DNA of 64,000 nt from Microglena sp. YARC (GCA_022414725.1 CM039464.1:34613527-34677526), one strand, 5' to 3'. Numbered from the stretch's first letter, positions 52,111 through 63,200 are shown. Numbers and translations: made by a program. Notes: generated from the sequence alone by a model not told the origin.

Positions 52111-52582
52111 AGTATGTTCCCTGATTTCCATGCGTATCAGACGTGGCTTTGGAATTAGAAGAAGGGGGGCAGACCGGAGTTGGCTGAAAAATCATGTAAC
52201 AATCCAATCCGGTACAAATTGTTGGCTAGAGCGGTGGAGACATGCGACCAAGTTCAAGCCCAAGTTTAATGGCACTGGCCCTACCAGTACATACATTTTG
52301 TTCTGAAGTATGCTACTGTAGCACGAATCTAGGGCCTCCGTTTGTAATACTATTATTTTGGGTTTAGTTCAAGAGCAAGACAGGGAGCCCTGGACTGCTT
52401 CGTGGCACCGTAATTTATTCCCTTTGTTTTATGACTTCTCATTTGTTAGCTTCTTACCTCTGCCACTATTAGTGGTTGAGATCTGGGTCCTGCTCTAGAG
52501 GTTTCAATACCTACGCCACCAAAACGGTGGTTGGGAGTTTGGTTTGTATGTCCTCGACACACCCCTAATGTAATGTTTATTT

Positions 52583-52767
52583 TGCTTTGTGGGTGCTTTG
52601 TGGGTGCTTTGTGGGTGCTTTTTGGGTGCTTTGTGGGTGCTTTGTGGGTGCTTTTTGGGTGCTTTTTGGGTGCTTTGTGGGTGCTTTGTGGGTGCTTTTT
52701 GGGTGCTTTTTGGGTGCTTTGTGGGTGCTTTTTGGGTGCTTTGTGGGTGCTTTGTGGGTGCTTTTTC
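52583..52767. repeat. 11-bp minisatellite (GGGTGCTTTGT)
   Basis: About 17 units of GGGTGCTTTGT or GGGTGCTTTTT. The unit is not a multiple of three, so several frames on both strands are open (minus KHPQSTHKAPT-type). These are not genes. Confidence 0.95.
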
Positions 52768-52879
52768 TTTTTGTTTTGAAGCACTGAGTTTCATACACCC
52801 TCGTGGTGACCAGTAGACGTTAACATTGAAAAAGACACAAAAAGTTCATATGTACTTTCTGTGTACCGGTAGCCCCTCC

Positions 52880-53062
52880 CAGGGTACTTCAAATGGCTAA
52901 ATTGGCCAGCGCTTTAGCGCACTTGAAAAAAAAACGGCGCTTTGTAGTGCAAAAAGCGCAAATATTGCTTGCAGCGCCCACAAGGGGTTGCAAAGAACTG
53001 CGCTTAAAGCGCAGAGGGGTCAAAAATTCAGCGCTCAAAAGCGCGCGCTTTGAATTACCCTG
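52880..53062. mobile_element. hAT-like MITE, CAGGGTACT family
   Basis: 183 bp from CAGGGTACTTCAAATGGC to GCGCGCTTTGAATTACCCTG, with a perfect 8-bp target duplication GCCCCTCC (52872-52879 and 53063-53070). Confidence 0.92.
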
Positions 53063-53799
53063 GCCCCTCCTGATGTCACGGTTGGGCAAGTCCCATAAGC
53101 CTATTTAGCCTACCCCTAGACCATAGCGCACACGCTGAAACGGTGAAAATTCGGTGTAAATTACAGGGGTTCTCAGGAACACACATACTGAAACGGCGGT
53201 AATCCCGTGTGAGTTACATCCTGTACTCAGTAGCTTGGTGTGGTAGCATTTATGCCATTAATGCTTGCTCCACCCGCAGACAGTGAGCTGGAGGCTGATA
53301 GTCTATGTCAATGAAACAAAAACGCGATTTTAATTATCGTCAATATTTTAATGATAGACCATCAGGAGGGACTGGATTAACAATATAATGTCCTAAAGAT
53401 CTGGTTCCATACAAATCGCAAGCGCACGATTGCTAGATCGTGTACAACTGATATATAGGTATATAGTAAAGGACATGCATGTGTGCATGTGGTGTTTGGC
53501 CCCGGTGCAAGCTAACAGGCTGCCCCCCTCGACCTCACGCCGCATTGTAATAAAGCACACCATTTATTCATTTATTTATGCGGGAGTCCAGCACAGAGCC
53601 AATAAGGCTTAAGGGACTTCCACAAAAATTTAAAATTTTAAAACCTCTAAGTTTAGCGACGATTTTAGTAAGAGATTGGACCAAGCATATTTTGGTATAA
53701 AGAATGAAGGAGTAATGGTTTATACGATGATGGTACTACCTAAGGCGGCGACAGTGTACACTGCAGTACGTTATGTGTCATTCGCTCATACACACAAGT

Positions 53800-54262
53800 G
53801 ATCGTCATTAATAGTCATCTCTCGGGTCAAAGCATCACAAGAGCCACCTACACCTTCTTAGTCCATGGCAATTCATCATGGCACTACACCATGGTAGGGT
53901 GCATCCACAAGACAGGCCACGAGTCATCCACTCCTACCATCAAATTCACTAGAGGTCGTCATATCTCGGGTAAAAGCGACACAAGAGCCACCTGGACCTT
54001 CTTAGTCCATGGCTCTACACCATGGCACTACACCAGTGCAGCGTGCATCCACAAGACAGGCCATGAGACATCCACTCCTACCGTCAAATTCACTTACGGT
54101 CGCCATCTCTTGGGTCAAAGCGTCACAAGAGCCACCTGGAACTTCTTAGTCCATGGCAATACACCATGGCACTACACCATGACAGGATGCATCCACAAGA
54201 CATGCCAAGAGTCATCCATTCCTACCATCAAATTCACTATGGGTCGTCATCTCTCGGATCAA
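53800..54262 (-). pseudogene. Old 144-bp tandem copies of the chorismate mutase C-terminal tail
   Basis: Three units at exact 144-bp spacing (CCATGGCAATTCATCATGGC at 53865 and matching sites at 54009 and 54153). On the minus strand each holds a stretch reading PWTKKVQVALVTL, a degenerate form of PLTKEVEVAYLLRRLD from the exon at 55978-56260, followed by stops. The 166-codon plus-strand frame (FLVHGNTPWHYTM repeats) is the antisense of these copies. Confidence 0.65.
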
Positions 54263-54489
54263 GGCACCATCAGAGCTAGGGACCACACAAATATATAAAC
54301 CAAATCCCCAAAGTTTATGACGATCTGTCAAATCTAGGAGCATTAGTATTTATTTTATTTTATTTTGGTATTCTCATCTTTGTGTATGGCATTATATATT
54401 TATATCATAAGCATCCCGGTTCGGCGAATAGTTCAATGGTTGATCATTTCGCTGGTCTAAAGAAGGTGCTAGGTTTGCTGTAAAGTTCG

Positions 54490-54610
54490 CGGTCGCTGTC
54501 AACCGCCATGGTAGCACTGTCCAGGGGAGGTATCAGCCCGTTCTATACCGCTGTAAGACAGGGCTCCCTTAAAACCACGTCCCACCAGGCGATATCATTT
54601 CATAGACCTT
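54490..54610 (-). repeat. Dispersed repeat D, inverted
   Basis: CGCTGTCAACCGCCATGGTA ... ACAGGGCTCCCTTAAAACCA, the reverse complement of the repeat at 17041-17170. A weak tRNA A-box-like TAGTTCAATGGTTGATC lies just before it at 54429. Confidence 0.6.
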
Positions 54611-55022
54611 GATGTATCATTAACCTGGATGTCTAATGGGGTGGTGGAGTGTGTGTGTGGTGGTGGTGTTGAGTGTGTGGTGGTGGTGTGGGTCAGGCAT
54701 TACCGTTACTATATGGCATAATAACAATAGCATGTTTGGCCTGCTCCTCTTTAGGCCACCTACATCCTTCCTCTAGTAAGACCACTGTTTCTCAGACTGC
54801 TTAAGCATTGCACACACAAACGGGACTCACACATGCCCAGCTACAGCCGTTCAAACGCATGGCTGACCGTGCCCTTGAGGTACGAAGCAAACACTTGTCC
54901 ACCCCCTCGGACCCCCCTCTGACCTCGGCATGTGAGCAAGCACCAGTGTCGCCGTGCTTCCTAACTGTTTAGTGGACGCATAAAAGCTATTGCACTTGCG
55001 TGCGGAGCAGGACACACATGTG

Positions 55023-55136
55023 TAGGGACCGGCATATCATATCATATACAAATACATCATATGATATTGTACATAACTGGTAACTTTAGCCTAGTCAGAC
55101 TGCCGGCGTCATATGATATCATATTGCCGTTGCCTA
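55023..55136. mobile_element. MITE, TAGGGAACGGCA family
   Basis: 114 bp from TAGGGACCGGCATATCAT to CATATTGCCGTTGCCTA. Flanks do not match at 8 bp. It sits at the left edge of the 169-bp array. Confidence 0.6.
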
Positions 55137-55977
55137 CACTCGTCAACATCCCTTTGGTCAAGGCGTCTCAAGAGGTAAGCCACCTCTACCTCCTCGGTCA
55201 ACAGGATTCACCCACTTCTCATACATCCTGGTATTGCGGTTGGGCAGGTCCCTTCAGCCTAGTAGGCCACCCCTGGAATGTAACATACATACATGCATGC
55301 ACTAAACGTAGTCATCCCTTTGGTCCAGGCGTCTCAAGAGGTAAGCCACCTCTACTTCCTTGGTCAAGGGAATCACCCATTCCTCATGCATCCTGATATT
55401 GGGGTTGGGCAAGTCCCTTCAGACTAGTAGGCTACCCCTGGAATGTAACATACATACATGCATGCATGCACTAAACGTAGTCATCCCTTTGGTCGAGGCG
55501 CCTCAAGAGGTAAGCCACCTCTACTTCCTTGGTCAAGGGAATCACCCATTCCTCATGCATCCTGATATTGGAGTTGGGCAAGTACCTTCAGACTAGTAGG
55601 CTACCCCTGGAATGTAACATACATACATGCATGCATGCACTAAACGTAGTCATCCCTTTGGTCGAGGCGCCTCAAGAGGTAAGCCACCTCTACTTCCTTG
55701 GTCAAGGGAATCACCCATTCCTCATGCATCCTGATATTGGGGTTGGGCAAGTCCCTTCAGACTAGTAGGCTACCCCTGAAATGTAACATACATACATGCA
55801 TGCATGCACTAAAAGTAGTCATACCTTTGGTCGAGGCGCCTCAAGAGGTAAGCCACCTCTACTTCCTTGGTCAAGGGAATTACCCATTCCTCATGCATCC
55901 TAATATTGGGGTTGGGCAAGTCCCTTCAGACTAGTAGGCTACCCCTGGAATGTAACATACATACATGCATGCATGCA
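55137..55977 (-). pseudogene. 169-bp tandem array of the chorismate mutase C-terminal exon tail
   Basis: Five copies, at exactly 169-bp spacing for most of the array, of the last part of the terminal exon. They read MHEEWVIPLTKEVEVAYLLR, RLDQRDD on the minus strand, each preceded by an acceptor-like CCAATATCAG and a spacer with TACATACATGCATGC. The copies at about 55480-55930 differ by few bases. They lie downstream of the stop codon, so they would be in the 3' UTR or be alternative terminal exons. Confidence 0.85.
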
Positions 55978-56260
55978 CTAAACGTTGTCATCCCTTGGGT
56001 CGAGGCGTCTCAAGAGGTAAGCCACCTCTACTTCCTTGGTCAAGGGAATCACCCACTCCTCATACATCCTGGTTACCATGTCAGGGCTCACTTTAAGGTG
56101 GCAGAACCCTTTGGGGGCGGCTAGATCTTGCCCAAAGGTAGCTGTCTTTAAACGCACTCGCTCCAACACTTTCAGCTCTACAGCCTTGTCAGTGAGGAGC
56201 TCCATAAGGGCGGCAGAATCGCGAGCCTTGATCAAGCGGGTGTACTCCTCTTTCTGGCCT
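55978..56260 (-). CDS. CM: Chorismate mutase, terminal exon (exon D)
   Basis: Acceptor AACGATGCAG|AGGCCAG, 94 codons, TAG at 55978-55980. It reads GQKEEYTRLIKARDSAALME, LLTDKAVELKVLERVRLKTA, TFGQDL..., then MVTRMYEEWVIPLTKEVEVA, YLLRRLD and the short tail PRDDNV. This is the C-terminal half of eukaryotic AroQ-type chorismate mutase, which turns chorismate into prephenate for Phe/Tyr synthesis, usually in the plastid. The PLTKEVEV segment carries the Thr and Glu that correspond to active-site residues in the yeast enzyme. Phase: the previous exon ends TT and this one supplies A, keeping the frame. No stop or frameshift. Confidence 0.93.
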
Positions 56261-56262
56261 CT

Positions 56263-56780
56263 GCATCGTTAACAACAAAGGGCACATGGGTTAGTAATAA
56301 ACAAAGAGAGGCGAAGTGTGTGCACCCATCCACCTGAGGTCTGCAAAGTTAGGTTTAGGTACATCAGCCTAGCTTTGCTTTGCTTGTCTTGTCTTGGTGT
56401 GTGTGGTGAGATTATAACTGTGCTCCTCTTTCTGGCCTCTGCACCATTAACAAACAAGGACACAGGGTTTAGTCTCTTTTTACTCCTCCTTCCAGCCTTC
56501 CTCTTTTTACTCCTCCTTCTGGGTTTAGTCTCTTTTCCCTCTTATTTCTGGCCTCTGCATATTTAACAAACAAACAAAGACACAGGGTTAGTGTCTCTTT
56601 TTCCTGTCACAGGTTCTTCCCGTCACGGTTGGGTAAGTCCCTTCCTAGCCTTTCTGGACTACCCCTGGACTGTAACATACACTCAGGTTCAGAGAAAACG
56701 AAGGAGGGCAAAAGTGTGCACCCATCCACCTGAGGTCTGTAAAGTTAGGTTTGGGTAGATCAGCCTAGCTTTACTTTTTC
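56263..56780 (-). repeat. Intron with duplicated exon-D acceptor pieces
   Basis: The junction (TTAACNATGCAG|AGGCCAG, plus-strand CTTTCTGGCCTCTGCA) recurs at about 56430 and 56543 with the first bases of exon D. The 169-bp-array spacer (GTTGGGTAAGTCCCTTC) reappears at 56625. A (TTTTTACTCCTCCTTC) repeat and a duplicated CACCCATCCACCTGAGGTCT (56322 and 56720) are also present. Confidence 0.7.
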
Positions 56781-56989
56781 CCCACCCGTACCCGTACCCC
56801 TACCTTCACCCACCCTCACCCTCACTCCCCATACAACCCCCACTCACCCACACCACACCCCCTAACCTCACCCACCCCTCACTCCCATACAACCCCCACT
56901 CACCCATCCCCACCCCTACCTTCAAACCACCGCACCCACCCTAAAATACAACCCACCACTCCCCCCCCCCCCCCCCCCCCCCCCCCCCG

Positions 56990-57036
<47 letters not shown>

Positions 57037-57125
57037 ACCACCACACAGACACCACCTACCATCACCAACCCTCACCCACCCTAAAAATACAACTCCCACT
57101 CACCCACCCCACCCCACCCAAAGGA
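56781..57125. repeat. C-rich intron tract with poly-C
   Basis: CACCCTCACCC-type repeats around a poly-C run of about 75 bp (56961-57036, one G). Coding is not possible. Poly-C of this length is also a likely assembly artefact. Confidence 0.9.
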
Positions 57126-57164
57126 GAGGCCAGACTCACAAATATGTATAATAAAGGAGAGTCC

Positions 57165-57300
57165 AGCATCACAAGAATTTTGCCTCTGCCACAGAATTTG
57201 CTGTAAATGAACCATGCTTAGACAGCGCTTCGTAGACAGCTGACATCCAAGATAAAGTTGAGTCCAGAATCACATGAGTCTATTATGAAGTTGATTCCAA
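57165..57300 (-). pseudogene. Degenerate duplicate of the 3' half of exon C with donor
   Basis: Minus strand TTGGATGTCAGCTGTCTACG ... GCAGAGGCAAAATTCTTGTG repeats the second half of exon C and its donor with several indels. A shorter filler (GTCTATTATGAAGTTGATTC) separates it from the real exon. Confidence 0.7.
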
Positions 57301-57306
57301 ACTCAC

Positions 57307-57427
57307 AAGAATTTTGCCTCTGCCACAAATTTGCCGTAATGAACACGCTTGGAAAGTGCTTGTAGACAGATGACATCCAAGATACCAGAAGAGCCGTAGT
57401 TGGAGTCATCCCCAGGCTTAGTTATTC
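57307..57427 (-). CDS. CM: Chorismate mutase, exon C
   Basis: Acceptor TTGTATGCAG|GAATAAC, donor AAATTCTT|GTGAGTTT, 121 bp, no stop. It reads [39 protein letters not shown]. This is the core of eukaryotic chorismate mutase (plant counterpart GDDGNYGS then [20 protein letters not shown]) and includes the Arg of SKR and the Lys of GKF that contact substrate in the yeast enzyme. Phase: two bases (GA) complete a codon begun by the G at the end of exon B; two bases (TT) pass to exon D. The first half, with acceptor, is amplified upstream and the second half, with donor, downstream. Confidence 0.92.
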
Positions 57428-59350
57428 CTGCATACAATAAATTCAATAAATAAATACATACATTCATGAATAGATACAACTTAGCCCCCCCCCCCACCAC
57501 CACCACCCAGCTACCCCCACCCCCGCAAGATACCAGAAGAGCCGTAGTTGGAGTCATCCCCAGGCTTAGTTATTACTGCATACAATACATTCAATAAATA
57601 AATACATACATTCATGAGATAGATACAACTTAGCCCCCCCCCACCCCACCCCGCTACCCCCACCCCCGCAAGATACCAGAAAGAGCCGTAGTTGGAGTCA
57701 TCCCAGGCTTAGTTATTACTGCATACAAGCAAAATTCAATAAATAAATACAATACATTCATGAATAGATACAACTTAGCCCCCCCCCACCCCACCCACAC
57801 CCAGCTACCCCCACCCCCGCAAGATACCAGAAGAGCCGTAAGTTGAGTCATCCCCAGGCTTATTATTACTGCATAAAAATAAATTCATAAAATAAATACA
57901 TACATTTCATGCATAGATACAACTTAGCCCCCCACGCACCCCTCCCCCCACACCCAACCCGCAAGACCAACTACAAGAAGAGCCGTAGTTGGAGTCATCA
58001 CCCAGGCTTCTAGTCATTACAGTGCATACAACAAAATTCAATAAATAAATACATACCATTTTGAATAGATACAAACTTAGCCACCCCCCACCCACCAGCT
58101 ACCCCCACCCCCGCCAAGATACCAGAAGAGCCCGTAGTTGGAGTCATCCCCAGGCTTAGTTATTACTGCATACAATACATTCAATAAATAAATACACATT
58201 CATCCATGAATAGATACAACTTAGCCCCCCACACAACCAGCACCCCTCCCCCCACCCCGCAAGTTACTAGAAGAGCCGTAGTTGGAGTCATCCCCAGGCT
58301 TAGTTATTTACTGCATACAATACATTTAATAAATCATTACATACATTCCATGGGCGAGATAATACAACTTAGCCACCCACCCACCCAGCTACCCCCCCCC
58401 CCCCCCAACCCCCCCCCCCCCCCTCCCCCTGCAAGATACCAGAAGAGACCGATAGTTGGAGTCATCCCTCAGGACTTAGTTATTTTGACTGCATGACAAT
58501 AAAGTTCAACAAATAAATACATACATTCCATGAATAGATGCAACTTAGCCCCCCACCCAACCCCTCCCCCCCCACCCCACCCCGCCAAGATACTAGAAGA
58601 GCCGTAGTTGGAGTCATCCCCAAGGCTTAGTTATTACTGCATACCCCGGAATACATTCAATAAATAAATACATACATTCATGAATAGATGCAACTTAGCC
58701 CCCCACCCACCCCCACCCCACCCCGCAAGATACTAGAAGAGCCGTAGTTGGAGTCATCCCCAGGCTTAGTTATTACTGCCATAGCAATACATTCAATAAA
58801 TAAATGTTTACATACATTCATTGAATAGATGGCAACTTAGCCACCACCCACCCCTCCCCCGCACCCACCCCGCAAGATTACTAGAAGTGCCGTAGTTGGA
58901 GTCATCCCCAGGCTTAGTTATTACTGCATACAATACATTCAATAGATAAATACATACATTCATGAATAAAATACAACTTGAGCCACCCACCCACCCAGCT
59001 TACCCCCCTCCCCCCCCCCCCCCTCGCCCCCCCTGCAAGATATCAGAAGAGCCGTAGTTGGACTCATCCCCAGGGCGTTAGTTATTACTGAGGGCATACA
59101 ATAAATTCAAAATTAATAATACATACATTCATGAAATAAATACAACTTAGCCACCCATCCACCCAGCTACCCCCCCCCCCCCTCCCCCGCAAGAGAAACC
59201 AGAAGAGCCGTAGTTGGAGTCATCCCCAGGCCTTAGTTATATACCTGCTATGCATGAAAGCGCGAAGTTCAACAAAATACATTCGACTAAGCTAACCACC
59301 CGAACTAGCTACCCCCGCGAAAAATATAGTGCTAGAAGAGCCTGTAGTTT
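57428..59350 (-). repeat. Array of 13 acceptor-half copies of chorismate mutase exon C
   Basis: Units of about 145 bp repeat the intron end (TTTATTGAATGTATTGTATG, CAG) and the first 50 or so bases of exon C (ATAACTAAGCCTGGGGATGA, CTCCAACTACGGCTCTTCTG, GTATCTTG). They then break into a GCGGGGGTGGGGG spacer (poly-C on plus). Copies lie near 57530, 57675, 57823, 57975, 58120, 58265, 58440, 58590, 58733, 58880, 59042, 59200 and 59335. Most have TAA right after the CAG where the real exon has GAA. Indels rise toward 59.3 kb. Confidence 0.92.
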
Positions 59351-59399
59351 GAGTCAATTCGTTCCAGGCTTTGCTATTACTGCATACAAGTACAATACA

Positions 59400-59740
59400 T
59401 AACAATGCAATACAATACAACTGCAATACAATACAATGCAATACGTATAACTATATAGTATAGGGGTATGGTATGGTATGGTTATAGGTATTAGGTATAG
59501 TCATATGGTATGTATGCGTCATGGTATGGTATGGTATGAATTGGTATGATACGTAGTATATGTTATATTATATTATGCCTATTATATTTATCATATCCTA
59601 TATTTATATTATATTAAATATTATATATATGGTATGGTATGGTATAGTATAGTTAGGGTATAGTGTAGTAGAGTAGAGTAGAGTACAGTGTAGTAAATAG
59701 TATAGTATAGTATAGCCTAGCAAGCTAGTATAGTAACTTA
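59400..59740. repeat. AT-rich short repeats (AATACAATAC, GGTATGGTAT, TAGTATAGTA)
   Basis: 5-bp-like units AATAC, GGTAT and TAGTA in succession. Low complexity, no gene. Intron of the chorismate mutase gene on the minus-strand reading. Confidence 0.8.
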
Positions 59741-60170
59741 CTTCAACACCACCAGGGAACCACATGGCTGACGTTCAGGTACGGTACAGATACAGATATA
59801 GTATAGTGTAGCATAGTATCAGTATTCTCTTCTCAACACCCACCAGGTAAACCACATGGCTGACGTACAGTACGAGTTACAGTACGGGTACAGATATGGG
59901 TGAATGGTATAGTATAGGTGTAGCATAGTAAAGTATTTCTCTTCTGCAACACCCACGCAGGAACCACATGGCTGACAGTACAGTACGGTACAGTAGTGGT
60001 ATAGCTATGATAGTGTAGCATAGTGCTAGTAATTCGTCTTCTCAACACCCCACCAGAACCACAGGCTGCATGGGTTGGCTGACGGTACAGTAGCGGTACA
60101 GGTACGAGGACACGCTATGGTATAGCATAGTGTAGCATAGATATAGGGGTATTGCTCTTCTCACACACCG
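59741..60170 (-). pseudogene. Tandem donor-end copies of chorismate mutase exon B
   Basis: Four copies of the exon end and donor (minus ACGTCAGCCATGTGGTTCCT then GGTGGGTGTTGAG, or ACGTCAGCCATGTGGTTCCC) lie at about 59745, 59838, 59945 and 60035, spaced about 95-107 bp and separated by GTACAGTACGGTACAG and TAGCATAGTGTAG spacers. Confidence 0.75.
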
Positions 60171-60175
60171 AACAC

Positions 60176-60237
60176 CATAGGAACCGACGTGGCTGGACGT
60201 AAACGTCTATGATTAGCTTATCATTCACGTTAATTCG
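60176..60237 (-). CDS. CM: Chorismate mutase, exon B (short, noisy)
   Basis: Minus strand GCGAACAG|CGAATTAACG reads RINVNDKLIIDVYV and then the segment that in the neighbouring donor copies reads SHVVPG. This corresponds to ININKKIWNMYFRDLVP of plant chorismate mutase. Extra bases (VYVQPRRF instead of VYVSHVVP) shift the frame near the end; they look like sequencing insertions because the tandem copies lack them. With the copies' version (GTTCCTG|GTGGG) the exon ends in phase 1 and joins exon C in frame as [11 protein letters not shown]. The exon coding the LPEP...PxVLH part that should lie between exons A and B was not found. Confidence 0.65.
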
Positions 60238-60249
60238 CTGTTCGCGCAG

Positions 60250-63200
60250 ACTCTAATCAAGAACGGGTCGGGGAAAAGGAGATGGGGGGACAGCACCAGG
60301 GGGGGCCCGAGGGACATATATCTACAACATTGAGCAGGAAAGAGAGAGCAAGATTGGGGGGTTTATTAGGGCTTGTGACTGGTGGGTGGGGTAGGGTCGT
60401 GGGGTGAGATTCCAATTGAGTGTGCAATTGAACCCAGAGCAAAAAACAATTTAAATGAATGAAAAGAAGATGGGGACCAGCGCACCAGGGGGTGGTGTCC
60501 GACATCGTCATATCTAAGGACATAAGCCAAGAAAGAGACGAGATGGAGGTGTTTAGGCTTGGCGCGGTGGGGTGTGGGGTGATAGGCGTGCTGGAGTGAG
60601 TGGACTACCCCAATTGAGCGGCAATTTGAGAAAAACCGCGAAGCAAGGAGTCAGTAATAAGAAAAGAGATGAGGAGTTGACAGCACCAGGTAGGGGAGCC
60701 GGACATATCTACAAACATAAGAGAGGACAACAGAGAGAGCATGGGGGTGAGTAAGGTCCTCTTGTGCGTGGGGAGGGGGGGGGGGGGGGGGGGGGCTGGA
60801 GTGGGTGAGATTCCCAGTTGAGCAATTGAACCCAGAAAAAATCAATTAACAAAGAAAATAAGATGGGGGACAGCACCATGCTTGGGCCCAACATAATCAA
60901 CAACAAAACGCAGGAAGAGACGAGATGGGGGTTTAGGGCTTGTGGGTGGGGTGGCGGTAGGCTGAGATTCCAATTGAGGCAATTGAACCCAGAAAAAATA
61001 ACTATAATAAAGAAAAGAGATGGGGGGACAGCACCGAAGGGGGGGAGTCGATATAGGGTCTTATAACAGTAAACATTAAGCAGAGAGAGAGAGAAGAGAT
61101 GGGGGTTTAGGGCTTGTGGGGTGGGTGGGGTGGGTGAGATTTCAATTGAGCAATTGAACAGAGAAAAATAAAGAATACAGAAAAGAGACGTGGGAGACAC
61201 ACAACCTGGGGGTGCCACAGAATCAAGCAACCATCAAACAAACAAGTTAACTAGTTAGTATGTGCAAAACACAGTGGACCACACACCAGGAAAGAAAAGA
61301 GATGGAGGCGCACTGGGGGTGCCACAGAGTCAAGCAACATCAAACAAACAAGAAAACCTGTTAGTACAATCAAACACAGTGGATCACACACCAGGAAAGA
61401 AAAGAGATGGGAAACGCACCTGGGGGTGCCAAAGAATCAAGCAACATCGTACAAACATATAAACACACAAGTGAACCAGTTACTACAATCAGCAATCAAA
61501 CACAGTAAATCCCACACCAGGAGATAAAAGGATACTCACCAGGGCGTTTGTAGCGTCTTATGCCAATGCATGAACGGCGTACTAAACAAAACAACAAGGA
61601 AAAGAATCAGCAACAACAAACAAACCTGGCAAACATACTGTACATCAGGAACAACAATCAACAATCAAACATAGTAAATCCCACACCAGGAGATAAAAGG
61701 ATACTCACCAGGGCGTTTGTAGGCGTCTATGCCAATGCCCAACCCACGCATGAACGGTACAAACCAGAAACAAGCAAGGAATCAAGCAACAACAAACAAA
61801 CGGCAAAACATACTGTACATTCAGGAACAACAATCAACACAATCAAAGTAAATACGAAACGCCAGTAGATAAAGGATTACTCAAACCAGGGAGATAAAAG
61901 ATTTGTAGCCGTCTTATGCCACGGAGCGTGCAATGAACGGGTCGTTTAACATACACAACGCAAGAAACAAGCAAAAAGAATCAAGCAACAACAAACAAGC
62001 CTGGCAAGACATACTGTACATCAGGAAACAACAATCAACAATCAAACATAGTAAAAGGCCCCACACCAGGAGATAAAAGGGATACTCACCAGGGGGCGGA
62101 TGGGATTGTTAGCGTCTTTATGCCAGCGCGGTTGTATAAATGAAGAAAAATCAAGCAAGCAAAAGAATCAAGCAACAACAAAACAAACCTGTCAAACACA
62201 AGTACAATGTCAGGAACTCAATCCAACAATCAAACACAGTAAAATCACACAGCAGGAAAGAAAAAGAGGTTCATCAGGACATTAAAAGTGCCCTATGCCA
62301 ATGCATGAACGGCACAAACAGACGCAGCCAACTAAAGAATCAAGCAACGACAATGTGATTATATGTCAAGAGTACAATCAGGAACTTCAATCAACAATCA
62401 AACACAGTAAATCACACACCAGGAAAGAACAAGTTCTATGCAGCGTCGCCTGAGACGCTAAAAAATGGCGGAGAGTGATCGCGAGGGAGCGACGTGGCAA
62501 CGGAAGCGAGTTAGTTGGGAGACCGTTGGCTGACGTGTTGGGCTTCATCACGGCTCAGACGGCAATGGATGATGGATGGATGGATGGATGGATGGATGAT
62601 GGATGGATGGATGACAATGGATGGAATGGACGGACAAAATGGGTAACACTGAGGGCTCCCACCCCCCAGAAGGGGGGGCTCCGCCAAAAAGAGGTTCATC
62701 AGGGCATTAAAAGTGCCTTGTGCGAATGGATGAACGGACGACCAAACAGACACAGCCAACTAAAGAATCAAGCAACGACAAACAACATGTCAAACAAAAA
62801 GTAAATCAGGAACTACAACTAAACAAAGGTAAAAGGCCATACACCAGGAACTACACTAAAAACTCAGTAAATCACAAAACACTAACCAGGAAATAAAGAG
62901 GATACTCACCAAGGGATTATGTAGGTCGCCCATTATGCAATGGATGAACAGCAGAACGCAGAGAAGCTAGCAACCAAAGAAATCAAGAAACAAAAATAGG
63001 AAATCAGTAAACTACAATAAACCAAAAACAATCAAAAGCCAACAAAACAAAAACATAAAAACACACGAAAGAATCAAGCAAAAAGGTAGATCAGAATGCA
63101 TCAACACACCAGGAAAGAAAGGAGGGTTATCAGGACTTGTGTAGTGCATCAACCTGCCTCTCACACAAAGTAATCAAGAATATCAGTGCATCACACACCA

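Noticed and set aside
52446..52816. Several ORFs of 66-112 codons on both strands
   Set aside because: Due to the 11-bp GGGTGCTTTGT minisatellite.
53798..54298. 166-codon plus-strand ORF with a 48-residue repeat (FLVHGNTPWHYTM)
   Set aside because: It is the antisense of three degenerate 144-bp copies of the chorismate mutase tail (minus strand PWTKKVQVALVTL against PLTKEVEVAYLLRR); the repeat unit being a multiple of three explains the open frame.
60250..61430. A separate exon encoding PLVLSPH (as the missing LPEP...PPL part of chorismate mutase)
   Set aside because: The same text aligns better as decayed exon-A donor ends (CCATCTCTTTTCTTTCCTG|GTGTG); the resemblance to PLLPPL is probably chance.
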